Origin: Heliopora coerulea
Lineage: Eukaryota > Cnidaria > Anthozoa > Scleralcyonacea > Helioporidae
Reading direction: 5' to 3'
Assembly (NCBI GenBank): GCA_030142905.1
Contig: JASJOG010000121.1
Location: 65,001 to 129,000 of the forward strand
DNA: 64,000 bases
This document shows positions 19,409 through 30,757 of this stretch, piece by piece; within the stretch, counting starts at the first letter, position 1; every line of letters begins with the position of its first letter. The notes below the pieces were generated by a model that was not told the origin of the DNA, did not search any database, and saw nothing but the letters and a program-made list of their open reading frames with translations. Both the position numbers and the translations under genes were made by a program.

Positions 19409-19483
19409 TTCCAGGGGTTTCTGAGTGATGCCCTTTGTGATTGATTTGTTTGTGGGTTGTCGTCTGTAGCAATCCAATGAAAG

Positions 19484-20098
19484 TTGCTGTTGGAAGCCGA
19501 TTTGACACAGCAGAAAGCATTGGATATTGTGCTTAGCCTGGAAATGGCTGCAAAAGAGGCGGAAAAGCTGTCTGGTGATGTTGCAGATAAAAACGGAAGT
19601 TGTAATAAGATGTCAACTCAGTGTTTTCGGCATGGAAAGTCAAATCACATAGCAACTGTGTGTTTTCATAAGAAGAGTAAGTTCCAAAATTGCCAGGAAA
19701 TTGGTCACCTGGGGAGAATGTGCCAGAAGAAAGGCAAAGCCCAAGCTCCAATTGGTGAAACACCCACTGAACAAAGAGGAAAGATTAAAAAGAAAACTTC
19801 AAAACTTAATAAGCTTGCAGTAGAGGATGTGACTGGAGGAAGTAAATGCTCTGATGATGAGAATTTTGAAGAATGGCCAGTTTACACTATGTTTGCAAAA
19901 TCGGAGGACAAAAAGGAAATCAAGGTCAAGGTAAATATTAATAACTGTCCAATAAACATGGAACTTGATATGGGGATCTCAGTTTCATTAATATCGCAGT
20001 CACTTTACAATAACAAATTTAAGAAGTCTGCTCCTTTAAAAAGTTCCTCCATCATGCTGAGAACTTATACCAGAAAAAACAGTGCCAGTACTTGGTGA
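19484..20098 (+). pseudogene. Gypsy B gag end and protease
   Basis: Continues Gag (DIVLSLEMAAKEAEKL) into two zinc knuckles, both imperfect: the first reads CFRHGKSNHIATVC and the second NCQEIGHLGRMC. A Lys-rich linker follows, then an aspartic protease whose active site is LDMG instead of the usual DTG/DSG, followed by SVSLIS. The Thr-to-Met change should kill protease activity. Confidence 0.75.
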
Positions 20099-23027
20099 AT
20101 TTACTGCAGAAGTGCAATATGAGTTGCAAAGAATGAAATTGCCCTTGTTAGTTGTGGGAAGTGAGGGACCAGCATTATTTGGTAGGAATTGGTTGCATGA
20201 GCTGTGGATAAATTGGAGAGATATCCATCATACTATCAAAGGAAATGCTCCAAACATGAAGGAGCTGTCCAGGTCATACTTGGTTTTCAATGGTAAGCTT
20301 GGAACCGTGAAAGGGATCACAGCGATACTCATGGTCAAGGAAGTTTCCCAACCCAAATTCTTTAAACCAAGGCCAGTACCAATTGCACTAAGGAACAAGA
20401 TAGCAAGTGAACTGCTCTGCCTAGAGAAAGAGGGAATCATAGAAAAGGTGGAGAGCTCAGAATGGGTTACACCAATTGTGCCAGTGTTAAAGCCTGATAA
20501 TACAGTACACATTTGTGGAGATTATAAGATTACTATCAATCCAGTCCTTGATGTTCCAGAATACCCACTACCTACAGCTGAACAAGTTTTTATTAAATTG
20601 AGTGGTGGCCAGAAGTTTTCAAAACTGGATTTATCACATGCATATCAGCAGATTTTGCTGGATAAAGAATCATGCAAGTATGTAACCATCTATAGTCACC
20701 TGGGATTATATAGATACACCAGACTTCCCTTCGGGGCAGCAGCTGCTCCTGTTATCTTTCAATGAAGCATGGATCAGATTCTGAAAGGCGTTGGTGGAGT
20801 GGGATACATTCTCGATGATATCTTAGTCACAGGAAAGGACGATGAGGATCACATGAGGAATCTGAAGTCAACTCTGCAGCAGTTGGATGATTTCGGTATC
20901 AAGCTTAAAGAATCAAAATGTTCATTCATGCAGGATGAAGTTGAATATTTTGCATTCAAGGTGAATAAAGATGGCATTCATCCGTCACCAAAGAAGGTAG
21001 AAGCCATTCTACAACTTGAAGACCCACAGAACAAGGAGCTTCAGTTGTGGTTGGGCATTGTGAACTACTACAGGAAGTTTCTGCCAAACATATCCACCAT
21101 AGTTCGACCTTTGACTCACCTGGTGGCTAATTATATAGAGCGGGAGTGGACTAATGAGTGTGTACAAGCTTACCAAAAGGTAAAGAAGCTGTTAGCATCA
21201 TCTGAAGTGTCAGCCCATTACAATCCAAGTAAACCTGTAATATTGGCAGTAGATGCCTCATCACACGGATTAGGAGCTGTCATTTCCCATCAAATTGACA
21301 ATTCTGAGGAAAGACTGATTGCCTACGCCTCAAGAACTCTGACCTCTGCAGAATGGAACTATTCGATGATTGAGAAAGAAGCTCTCGCAATTGTGTTTGG
21401 CATAAAAAGGTTCCATCAGTACCTACATGGTCGATGTTTTACTCAACTCACGGATCACAAACCACTGACACTAATAGTTGGTTCTAAGAAAGGCATTCCA
21501 GTACTGGCAGCTTTGCCAATTCAGAGATGGGCTATCCAACTTTCTGCTTACCAGTTTGACATCAAGTATCATTCAACTGACCAGAATGGAAATGCTGACA
21601 TGTTGTCCCAATTCCCATTGGAGACATCTGAGCAGGTTTGTGATGGTGTTTTCTTTAAGGAGGCTGAACTTGTAAACAAGATGCAAGTTAATGGATTACC
21701 AATCACAGCTATGCAAGTTGCATCATCAACCAGAAATGACAAGTGGCTATCCAGAGTGGCTGAATTTACAAGAAGTGGCTGGCCACAGGGTGAGCTTGAC
21801 AATGAATTGAAGTTGTATCACCTTATACGGGAAAAGATTACCTTAGAAGAACATTGTTTACTTAGAGGGGTACAAGTGATAATTCCTGAAAACCATCATG
21901 AAGAAATCCTAAGTGAATTACATGCAAATCATCCTGGAATGGTGTGCATGAAGGCATTGGCTCAGTTACATGTGTGGTGGCCTAACATAGACAGTGACAT
22001 TGAGAACAAAGTGGAAAAGTGTGAATCGTATACAAAGCAGTCGCCAAACTTTCCGAAAGCACAAGCCAACCCATGGATTTGGCCCCAAACACCCTGGCAA
22101 CATATTCACTTGGATTTTGCAAGACTGTTTTGGAATGAAATGTTCTTGGTTGTGGTGGATGCTCACTCGAAGTGGTTAGAGATTGTGAGGATGTCATCAA
22201 CATCAGCAGTGAGTACCATGAACACTTTATGTCATATGTTCTCATCATATGGGCTCCCAAAGGAAGTCATTTTAGACAATGGCCTGCAGTTTGTTGCAGA
22301 GGAGTTCAAAACATTTTTGAAATGAAACGGCATAGCTCACATCAAGTCAGCACCATATCACCCAAGCTCGAATGGAGAAGCGGAACGGGCAGTGTGTACT
22401 TTTAAGCAAGCAATGAAGACCATGGAATTGGAAGGTGGTACCCTGAACCAGAAACTAGCCGCTTTCCTACTGTCATACCGAACCACACCGCACAGCATGA
22501 TGAAAACTACACTGAGTGAGTTGTTTCTTATGACGAAAGTGAGGACAAGACTAGACATGTGTCGACCCGCTCTGGCACAGTCTGTACTACAAAGATCAAT
22601 GCCAAAAGAGAAGATGCCTCGGACATTCGAGGTTGATGATATAGTCGTGGTTAGAGGTTATCATGGAAATCCTAAGAAACCAACGTGGATTCGAGCAGTT
22701 GTTTTAAAGAAACTAGGACCCGTGACCTATACAGTCCAAGTTAACAATAGGCAGTGGAAGCGACATATCAACCAAATTCGCTCCTGTGATCCCAGCTGCA
22801 AAGTATCAAGAGACCAAGAACAGACACCAGAAGTGTTCAACAGCCCTATCACCACTATCCCAACAGCCAAACCAAATGGCATAAGTGAGATTCAACTGGT
22901 GGAGCCATCTACCACCATAAGCTCAGCTATTCATGAAGAGCCTAACGATCCCCAAAGTTACAGTCCGATGGCCAATGTTGATATTGAGCCATGTTACCCA
23001 AGTCTTGAAAGAAGAAAGCCATGTTGA
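20082..23027 (+). pseudogene. pol: Gypsy B pol: RT, RNase H, integrase, with two in-frame TGA
   Basis: One frame spans the whole region. RT has FSKLDLSHAYQQ, LPFGAAAAP and an active site YILDD (about 20809). RNase H begins ILAVDASSHGLGA and has AYASRTL and DHKPLTL. Integrase has an HANHPG zinc region, DFARLFW, ILDNGLQF and the SSNGEAERA block with the catalytic Glu. The C-terminus has a VRGYHGN chromatin-side domain. The only breaks are TGA at 20763-20765 and 22323-22325, both in contexts that fit CGA-to-TGA change. It is nearly intact as an old retroelement goes. Confidence 0.95.
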
Positions 23028-23181
23028 CTAATTGACAATCAGTGTCTCAAAGTATACTTAAGGTGAACTCATCTTGAACAGTTGCAGAAACAAACCTGAG
23101 AACATGTTAAAATTTAAGTTAATGAACAAACCATTGATATTATGAGCCACATGATATTTTTTTTTTTTAAAGGGGGAAAAT

Positions 23182-23339
23182 TGTAATGTTTGTAACCAGA
23201 AGTAACTGACACTTCTGCTCTAGTGTACCAGCCGCATGGTTCTGGTAGGTGTACCAGTTGTGTTGTTGTTGTCTGCCATTAAAAGCTGAAATATAGCAAT
23301 CTAGAACTGGTACCTTTGTTGATTGGTAAGAACACAACA
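23182..23339 (+). repeat. 3' LTR of Gypsy B
   Basis: 158 bp, from TGTAATGTTTGTAACCAG to GAACACAACA, preceded by a purine tract and followed by the CAAGA duplication. Confidence 0.9.
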
Positions 23340-23392
23340 CAAGAATAAGAACAGGGATATTTCCCAATGAACAATGTATTATATTTAATTGA
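23340..23392 (+). pseudogene. Element B ATPase, last codons after Gypsy B
   Basis: Directly after the CAAGA duplication the ATPase frame resumes (RTGIFPNEQ) and stops with TGA 23390-23392. Polinton/adintovirus ATPases end with an R-IFP motif, which supports both the family call and the exact insertion site. The T-rich sequence to 23489 separates it from the convergent protease. Confidence 0.7.
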
Positions 23393-23489
23393 ATTTTGAA
23401 AACAAAAAAAAATTTTATTGAATCTTTTTTGTACTGCATTAATTTTGTCTGTTAATTTCTTGTTTGATTTTTTTTTTTTTTTTTAATAA

Positions 23490-23910
23490 TGTTCATTCAT
23501 TTTTAAAATGTCTTGTAAACAAAAATAAATGAAATGGAAACAAATTATATCAAATACAATAATATAAAAATTAAATACTCCATGCACCACATGTCAAAGT
23601 GAAATTTGATTGCAATTGTATCTTTTTAATTTCCAATAAGTATTATGATAAAATTCAGGAGATTTTCCATAGCTGTTGAAAAAATATAATTTATTTTTAT
23701 TTTTGAAAATGGCAATCCAATGTTGTCCTAGTAAACGAGCTTCATCAGTATTCCATATCCAACCACATTTTTTTTCTTTCTATTCTTAATTGGGTTTATG
23801 TTGGCCAGGTAAGCACCAAGAAAATATTTCTTCATGAATAAATTGGATTTTCAAATAGAATATAATTCTTGTGTTTAAAAAAAACATGTTGTAGAAACAA
23901 TTCATGTTAT
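23490..23910 (-). pseudogene. Element B adenain/Ulp1-type cysteine protease
   Basis: Minus-strand translations give, in successive frames, YFLGAYLANI, then CGWIWNTDEARLLGQHWIAI with the catalytic His in GQHWIA, the strand LYFFNSYGKSPEF, and finally TCGAW with the catalytic Cys. This order (His, Asp/Asn, Cys at the end) is that of adenovirus-type virion maturation proteases found in all Polintons. At least two frameshifts (about 23775 and 23600) and stops break it. It would cleave virion proteins during maturation. Confidence 0.7.
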
Positions 23911-24119
23911 ATATTTTCTTTTTCTTCCTTTCAATATCTTCTGTATCCGATGAAGAAATGGCATACATTTGTAACGAGGAGCCAGTGGTCATTAAATCTT
24001 TGTATTCTATTTGTAAATTCAAATTTCTAATGTTACTGATAGGTACATTGAATTTTTTCAATGCTCTTAATATTCTTTGCCGTTTGATTTTTTCAAAGTG
24101 CACATGCTTTCTTTTATTA

Positions 24120-24600
24120 GATTTTTTCCAAAATCATGAATAAAGTCATCAAATAAAATTTTCAATATTTTTTCATCTGGTAATTTTATAAAACCATTGT
24201 GGGTTCTTGTAATATTTTTTTTTTTTCCATACTGTCATAAACTGCTTTTTGTACAACTTGTTGCTCCTCCTCCTCCTCCATCATCATTACCAAAATCACC
24301 ACCACCATCTGTGTTGCTTTCATTTTTTTTTATTCTTTGTTTATAAATATCCAATTTTTTTGAAAAATTAATTTGATTGGTATCTGCATGTTATTCTTTA
24401 TTTTTTCTTGATCCTATTAATTTATTATGAGCACAAATGACATTGGATAATTCAGGTTCTGTAAAACCTTCTTTGAAATTTTGACATTTATATACAGATG
24501 ATAACAAATCCAATAATTGATTTAATTTACTTGGAATAACAAGTTGTAATTTTTTCACTTCGTTACTCATCTTTTCTTTGATTGTATAGAAATGCTTTTG
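24120..24600 (-). pseudogene. hypothetical Element B gene, Gly/Glu-rich linker, frameshifted
   Basis: Begins near ATG 24570 (MSNEVKKLQLVIPSKLNQLL) and stays open to 24391. It then continues through a GGA/GAG-repeat linker (about 24265-24300) and a third frame with KLPDEKILKILFDDFIHDF. It may run on into the 24103-23786 frame (KFNVPISNIRNLNLQIEYKD). A virion-associated role is possible from its position between protease and capsid genes. Not recognised. Confidence 0.35.
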
Positions 24601-24650
24601 CTTTTTGCAATACACTATGAAATGTGTAATACACTATGTTATATTTCTTA

Positions 24651-25889
24651 AATGCCAATAAGGATGTTTGTAATTCTTGATGTGTGGTCTGACGGTGGTT
24701 CCATTGACAATTGAAAATCAGTTATATTTTCCCATTGTATTCGAAGAGAATTTGTAGCTGCCAAGCCATTATATCGATTTTGACGCGATGCAGAAACATA
24801 TTTTATACGGAATACTCCTGTTGAAAATGTTGTTGTCCAGTCGTGATGTTGATAAATCATGTTCTTTTGTTACAACGCGAGTTCAAGTTATATAAGATTT
24901 AACCACGGCTAATTTATTTTCCAATAAAAGATTTAATGTATCTTTTAACCGATTATTTGGTGTTCTGTAATCCAAATGCCAAGTGAAATTTTTCATGTGT
25001 ATTTTTAGATTGTTTAAATTAAGTACTGTTCCAGGAATTCCATGATTAAAAGATGAATTATTGCCAGTACAATTATATTCAGTCCCCATAAAAATTCTAT
25101 TATTACTTGATTGAGTCCATTCCGATTTTAATTTGTTTGCTGATAGAATGTATTGATTTCCAAAGGAAAAATTATTTCATCCATAATATGAACTTCACTA
25201 TTTACAATAAATTTAAGCTGCTTGTTTTTTAACTTGGTATTTGCAAGCCCATTTGTATCAGTTGTGTCTGTACCAGTACCTAAATGTTCAAACTTTCCAA
25301 GAGTGTCCCAATAACCCAAAGTTATTCCTGCCAAATCTTTACCTTTATTTATGCTTCCCATCAGTAATTTTAATAAATATGACATTTCCTGATTAAAACT
25401 GTGTGCAATACTGATATTAACCCCATTTAGACGTAATTGAATTTGTTTGGCCCACGTATTCAATGGAAACCCGGTATAGTTGAAAATTGTTCCATCTGAC
25501 AAATTAGCAGTATTATATTTTACTCTCACATCAGCTGATAAATAACAAGATGGTAAATGAATTAACCCTCTGGTGTCTTTCAATTTCACAAATTAAAATT
25601 GTTCTGAAGTTTCAGATTCAGTTGCTATGTATGTGTGTTCTGACATCTCGACAAATGTGGCATTAATAGGATAGTCTTGAAAAATAGATAGCGGCATAGG
25701 AAATAATCTAATATGTTTTTTATTTGAATCCACAGGATCTTGATTTTCACTTGTTAATTTCTTTTTATATGGATTTGCTTTGTTTACTTTTTGTGCAATA
25801 TAACTTAATTTCTTTGAGAATTCATTTTGTGGAATTTGTAAAGTCAAATATTCATGAAATGATGGAGTTATTCCACTGATGTCAGGCAT
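24651..25889 (-). pseudogene. Element B putative major capsid (double jelly-roll type) protein
   Basis: From ATG 25889 the frame reads through KHIRLFPMPLSIFQDYPIN to a stop at about 25593. It then continues with RGLIHLPSCYLSADVRVKYN, WAKQIQLRLNGVNISIAHSF and IIFPLEINTFYQQ, a stop, and FTWHLDYRTPNNRLKD. The strand-rich pattern, the LNGVNIS block after SADVRV, size (about 410 codons) and position beside the protease fit the capsid protein of polinton-like viruses. Sequence similarity is low, so it could be another virion protein. At least three breaks. Confidence 0.5.
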
Positions 25890-25900
25890 TTTTTCTTTTC

Positions 25901-26161
25901 TTAATAAAATTCACTCAATTTGTTCGATCTTCTGTTTTGTTGTTGAACTTGACAATGTTGTAACGGGTGTTGTAGGTGTTGTTGTGTTGGCAGTAAATCA
26001 TGATTGGTTGGTAAATAATTCGATGGCAGACCAGTATGTTGTTGGTAAGCTTCTTTGTTTGTATCATGAATTATATTTATAATCGGGTCTGTAGTTGGCA
26101 GATCAACCATGTAATAATCTGTTTTTTTGTTATATTTTGTAACATATCTGTTCATTTCCAT
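25901..26161 (-). CDS. small hypothetical Element B protein, Gln/His-rich
   Basis: ATG 26161 gives about 86 residues, starting MNRYVTKYNKKTDYYMVD. The C-terminal half is rich in Gln, His and Leu (PTQQHLQHPLQHCQVQQQ). It lies 12 bp upstream of the capsid-like gene on the same strand. A minor virion peptide is possible but unproven. Confidence 0.4.
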   Translation of the reverse strand: MEMNRYVTKYNKKTDYYMVDLPTTDPIINIIHDTNKEAYQQHTGLPSNYLPTNHDLLPTQQHLQHPLQHCQVQQQNRRSNKLSEFY

Positions 26162-26199
26162 TTTATTTTTCAAAAAATAAATCGAAGATAAATGAGATT

Positions 26200-26677
26200 C
26201 TTTCTTTATTCTTTAGTAAGGAATAAGTATGATATTTGAGTTTAAATTCCATTGTTTTCACGTATTATATCCATATAATCCACTTTATTTTTACCCACAG
26301 GACCATTATATTGAATCTTCAATGCATACAAATTTACGAAAAAATCAAGATGGTTTAAAACATAGTCTTTATCTAACTGATTAGAACCATCATTTTCACT
26401 TGTTAAACTCATTAAACAAATCGTTATATTCTGTATTTACAAAATTGCTTGAAACAGCAGATGTGGACAGGTCTGGTTCTGGAAATATAAATTGTGTCAC
26501 AGTAGGAGGTAATACCTGTTCTTCTTCTTCTTCCTCTTCACTTTTTTTGACTCTTTTCACTCGTTTTCCACCCGATGTTGTTGGAAGGATTTTCTTAGTT
26601 CTTTTACCATTTTTCTTCTCCCCCATTTTTATTTCAAAATGGTCCACCATCACCTTGTTAACTGATAACTGTTGCAC
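26200..26677 (-). pseudogene. hypothetical basic/acidic Element B protein, frameshifted
   Basis: The first frame (26677-26396) has a very basic stretch resembling a nuclear localisation signal (GKRVKRVKK) followed by seven Glu. A second frame continues with DKDYVLNHLDFFVNLYALKI to about 26250. The plus-strand ORF over it is a shadow. Possibly a virion core protein. Unit C begins about 150 bp to the right, and this may be the last Element B gene before the insertion. Confidence 0.4.
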
Positions 26678-26835
26678 GTAAGCTCATAAACGTTTTACAA
26701 TTGTGTTCAATTTATCTTTTTTACCAAAAGTAAATTGATTGAAATTTTCATCTTCATATTCTTTTCCACTGCTTTAACTTCAAACTCTTCATCATCAAAC
26801 GCTGGTTCTTTCTCTGGAATCACATCTTTGGCAAT

Positions 26836-29058
26836 TTGCTGAACAGTCAAACTCTCATTATGTTCAGGCACATGGGACTCTCTGCAATCTCTCCTCGAAC
26901 GTACTTTTATCATCAGAAGAAGCTTCTTTTCCCCTCGCTGCTGCACCATTGGGAAAGTTATCAGGCCACCCTTCTTGACAAACTAAAACCACTTGAGGAG
27001 TCACAGTGGTCTGGTGATGGCCGGTTTGACTCGATGGGCCATAGTGCGAAGTATGGGGTATATACTATGTATTCCAACACTATTTCCAAGCTAGTTCATT
27101 TTGAACTCTTTCAGGTACTATTAGTAGTTTAGAAATACCATAGTGATATTTAATTGTATTTTCTTGTTACCAAGGACCTGGAATTCTAGGAACTGTTGAT
27201 TCAAGAAACTAGGATTCCAAGGAAAAACCAAGACCCTGAGTTCCAAGAAATGAGCAGATGAAATGCTTTTTTCCAGAGACTATTCAACATTAGACCAAAA
27301 TAATGCAAAATGAACCTTAGTTTGCCTTTTTATAAATTTTAGTTTGTTGTATTTAGGCAAATCAGTCCGGCTCGAGCAATGCAATGGAATTGGATGGTGC
27401 TAAGCAATGCTTTAAATTCATCAGTGATAAAGGTTTGAAGATTTCATCCTTTATCAGTGATCGTCACAAAGGTGTTGCTAAGTGGATCCGTGAAACACAG
27501 CCAGGTGTCCACCATTACCACGACATTTGGCACGTAAACAAGAGCTTGACAAAGAAGTTGCTTAAAGCAGGCCAAGAAAAAGGAAATGAAGCCATACTAC
27601 TCCGGATGAAAGCCATCAGCCGTCATCTTTATTGGTGTGCTCGCTCTACAAAGCAAGGTTTTGGTGAATTAATCGTGGCCAAATGGAAGTCGCTGATTCG
27701 ACACATTGCTGATAAACATGACAATCACCTTGATGAGCTCTATACTGAATGTGCACATGATGAGCTTGAGCCACGTGTATGGATCCCAGTTGGTAAGTTC
27801 TGCATGCTGTAGAATAAAGTCTAGATCACTGACAACAGATATGTCTTGCACCCTTACTAATTTAGTCTGTGTAACATAATTGAATTGTTTAAAACCAGAC
27901 AGTTTTAACCCATCAAAATGAAACTAACTTTTGGACATTATTTATTATTATTGTTTACAGGTACATCAACCCACGACAGGTTATCAATGATCTTGATGGA
28001 CCCAAGGAGACTCACTGACATCAAGAAACTTTCCTCTGATGGCCAAACAAGCTGCCTTGAGGGATTTCATTCGACGCTCAACCATTGGCACCCTAAAATG
28101 CAACATTTCTCTTGGCTAGGAACATACTGCAGGTAAACATATTTTCAACACATTGTATTGTCAGGGTTTCTCAAACTATTTGGAACAGAAAAACAAACTT
28201 TGATGTTTCAAGAAAAAGTCTGTCCACTTCAGAAGGACAACTGACACATTTTAAAACATTTTTAGGCATATTTTGGCAATTTTACATTTTAATGAAAACC
28301 TAAATCGAGATCAGAGGAAGGCGGCAGATGGGTCTCTGTATTATAATGTTGTGTTCCCAAAATTTAAGTTTGGTGAGGAGGTTGTTCGGGAAGTTGCCAT
28401 CTGCCCTACGTATGGTAAGTATACCACTTATTAGTTGACCACAATTACTCTAAATGGTACCCTGTTTTTATTTTATCATGTTTGAATTCAGACAGTTTTA
28501 CAGCAAATTAATTGATACTTGCCTTTGCAAGTCAAACCTTGCACTGGTCAGAGTACAATGTATAAAATACAGCTTGGTAGGTACATTGTCTTCTAAACAA
28601 CCTTCATGTTAACATTTTTTGCTTGATTGTGTAGGTTATGTTGATGAAATTAAGAAAGTTCTTTTAGCAAGAACTAAAAAGGAACTTGAAGCCACTATAG
28701 GAAAATATGTCAAGAAAGTCCCCATGTCACTGACTTCTCAATTTCCCAATCGAAGGAAGAAATCTGAAGCCATTGATTTGCAGAAAAAGCGAAAGAGCAT
28801 GGAGACACCATTGTACCCTCCTTGTAAGTCAACTGTGCAATCACACATGTAAAATATAAGCTGTCTGAATGTTGAGAATGTAAGTGATTTAAAATCGTAT
28901 TTCATTACTATGTTTTAGTGTGTGAGCAAGATCAACATCAGGAGAAGTTAGCACAGGCACAAGCACTAGCCCAACAACAAAAAAAGAAGAAGGCTGCACC
29001 ATGCTGTCGTAAATGCAAAAGGCCAATGAAGGGACACCCACGAGGTCATTGCGCTTAG
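26836..29058 (+). CDS. transposase-like protein, spliced, 5' end missing
   Basis: Six exons can be joined in frame with GT-AG borders: up to 27114, 27357-27792, 27961-28132, 28266-28414, 28635-28823 and 28919-29058 (TAG). Features in order: FRHMGLS, WSGDGRFDSMGHSAKYGVY, IWHVNKSL, a region with GFHSTLN, HFNENLNRD, VFPKFKFGEEVV, and a C-terminal Cys/His knuckle (CCRKCKRPMKGHPRGHC). I recall a widespread uncharacterised animal family with DGRFDS, HV-KS and HS-L motifs, of presumed transposase origin. Asp residues of DGRFDS and SDRHKGV may be catalytic. No internal stop is seen in the joined exons. The upstream start is not found. Confidence 0.6.
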
Positions 29059-29134
29059 GGACAAATTTTTAATGTTGCACTGAATAATTTAATCGCCAAA
29101 CCAGTTTTACAAATATTTGACAACACAAAGTTTT

Positions 29135-30491
29135 TTAATCTCTTTGTTCTCCCAGTGAGTATCCTTTAGAATTAGCACTTGGAAATTTTTTTCGTATGTG
29201 ATGGTATATACAGGCTGGTAATGGTCTTCTGTTGTCCCACCCAAGATATCCACAAAACCATCGAACCAGCCATCGGTATGCCACAGCTCGCAGGTAGCTA
29301 AATGAGAAACGAGATGTGATTAACCCTTTTTTTAGTGTTCTTTATTAACTTCTATATTATACATTAACATCATATTGATTGATACTGGAAGAACTAGATA
29401 AACCCTAGTGGGCTTTTACAAGCCATTGACTGGCAATATACCCAAATGCAACTAATTCACACTCTTTCACTGCCAATGCGTAATAGTTTTACTTGTACAG
29501 GGTTAGGCTTGCCCTTAAAATACTTGCCTACTTAAAGGTAGTGGTCTATTCAATCTTTAGGATTTATGCCTACCAGTACTTGAAAACAGAAATTAATTTT
29601 ATTGCCCATGGCTTTTGTGTTGGTCTCATACCAAAAGTACTAAGCTTTGGCTTTGGTTACTCGTTTCTACTTTGCCCAGTTTTTTGCTTATACGAACGTC
29701 CATCACTGCCTCGCAACAATGGTCCAACCATAGTCAATACGGCAGAATTCACCATGGGCTCGTAATCTTCGTGCTGTATTATGCAGGAAATGTTTTCTAT
29801 GGAGCCATCAAACACTGCCTTTCCAATGGCACAGATAACTTCACGACAGCAGCGATATTCTAAGGCACCAACTAGCAATTCATCACTGCAGAAGCTACAC
29901 GTACACCTAATAAAATACAAGATTATCTACTACGTTCGAATTATACGATGCCGGTTACAATATTCTGCACACTCGTTTAATTTACATACACGGCGGCAGT
30001 CTGTTTAATTACTTTAATACACTGACCCTGCCTTTGTACATTCGCAGAATTTAGAACAGGTTCAGAACAGCATACAATATATAGCTACCACGGTTAAGGG
30101 AAATAAAGCGATTTATAAACAAATCAAAGTTATGGCGCTTACTACACAATTAATCGAACTGCTTAATATACTGCACATACATGACAAGGCAAACTATATT
30201 GCGAATTAGGTGCAAAAAACTTCAGAAATACACTTACCAATGGCCTACTGGAATGACCTTCGTGTACCTCGCTTCCAGCGTTTCTGCGGGAATGCCGTCC
30301 TTGTCTTCCTCGAAGTTCAATGCGTATTCTTGACCAGCAATGGCAAGAGGTTCGTCTTGATATGGCGCATTGCCATTAGGATGCATATCAACAACATCAA
30401 AATCTTCGCCGTTTGAACTCTCTTGCGTCCCTTCTGCTGACAAACTTTGCTCAGATCCATCACCACTACTTTCGGAATGGCGATCAGACAT
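29135..30491 (-). CDS. protein with a P2X7-type C-terminal cysteine domain, spliced and intact
   Basis: Three exons: 30491-30238, 29906-29661 and 29297-29135, with donors GTAAGT and GTAACC and AG acceptors. The total is 663 nt (220 residues). Residues 1-75 are acidic/Ser-rich. A Cys domain follows (WCTCSFC, YRCCREV, then SCIIQHEDYEPM). The last exon has YLRAVAYRWLVRWFCGYLGW and NRRPLPACIYHHIRKKFP. This Cys-W-AYR-IP pattern is that of the intracellular ballast domain of P2X7 receptors (P2XR_C), which also occurs alone in many invertebrate proteins. No channel domain is present. It converges on the transposase-like gene with about 75 bp between stops, suggesting one mobile unit. Confidence 0.7.
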
Positions 30492-30630
30492 TTTGATTGA
30501 ATAAATTTCAGTATTTCCACCAAAAAGCTTTCGTAAAGGACGCTTTCTTCGAAACAGTGTTCTGTATTTACATACAAATCGTCTGTGTCGGTCCTACTCA
30601 TGACGTCACACAAAATGGCGGCCAGATTCG
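30492..30630 (-). promoter_or_regulatory. promoter region of the P2X7-domain gene: CRE and YY1-like sites
   Basis: A perfect CRE palindrome TGACGTCA (30601-30608) and AAAATGGCGGC (30613-30623), a YY1-type motif, lie 110-130 bp upstream of the start codon. There is no TATA box. The combination is typical of a TATA-less animal promoter. Function is inferred. Confidence 0.5.
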
Positions 30631-30757
30631 CACCTACTGCTTCACTTTAAGCGGAATTTACAATACGATGTGCTGCACATTACACCATGAAATATATATC
30701 AATTTGCTCACGAAAGAATATATTTTGATTTCACAACAAAAAAAAAATGCCAAGAAT

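Larger units (their letters stand above)
18809..23339 (+). mobile_element. Gypsy B: complete Ty3/Gypsy LTR retrotransposon in the ATPase gene
   Basis: LTRs at 18809-18985 and 23182-23339, with CAAGA duplications at 18804-18808 and 23340-23344. Gag, protease, RT, RNase H and integrase are in the usual Ty3 order. A purine tract (AAAGGGGGAAAA) precedes the 3' LTR. LTRs differ by substitutions and a block present only in the 5' copy (about 18886-18905), so the insertion is not recent. Confidence 0.95.
26830..30757. mobile_element. Unit C: two-gene transposon-like unit, left end missing
   Basis: A plus-strand transposase-like gene and a minus-strand P2X7-domain gene converge, with intact splice sites in both. 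Base composition is less AT-rich than the Polintons around it. The right limit is where P2 PolB homology begins (about 30757). No inverted repeat was found near 26.8 kb, so the left end, with the start of the transposase-like gene, is probably lost. Confidence 0.5.

Noticed and set aside
26707..26949. 80-codon minus-strand ORF
   Set aside because: It overlaps the first exon of the transposase-like gene on the other strand and has no homologue here.
30234..30416. Plus-strand ORF over the P2X7-domain exon 1
   Set aside because: The minus-strand gene has consistent splice sites and a domain match.
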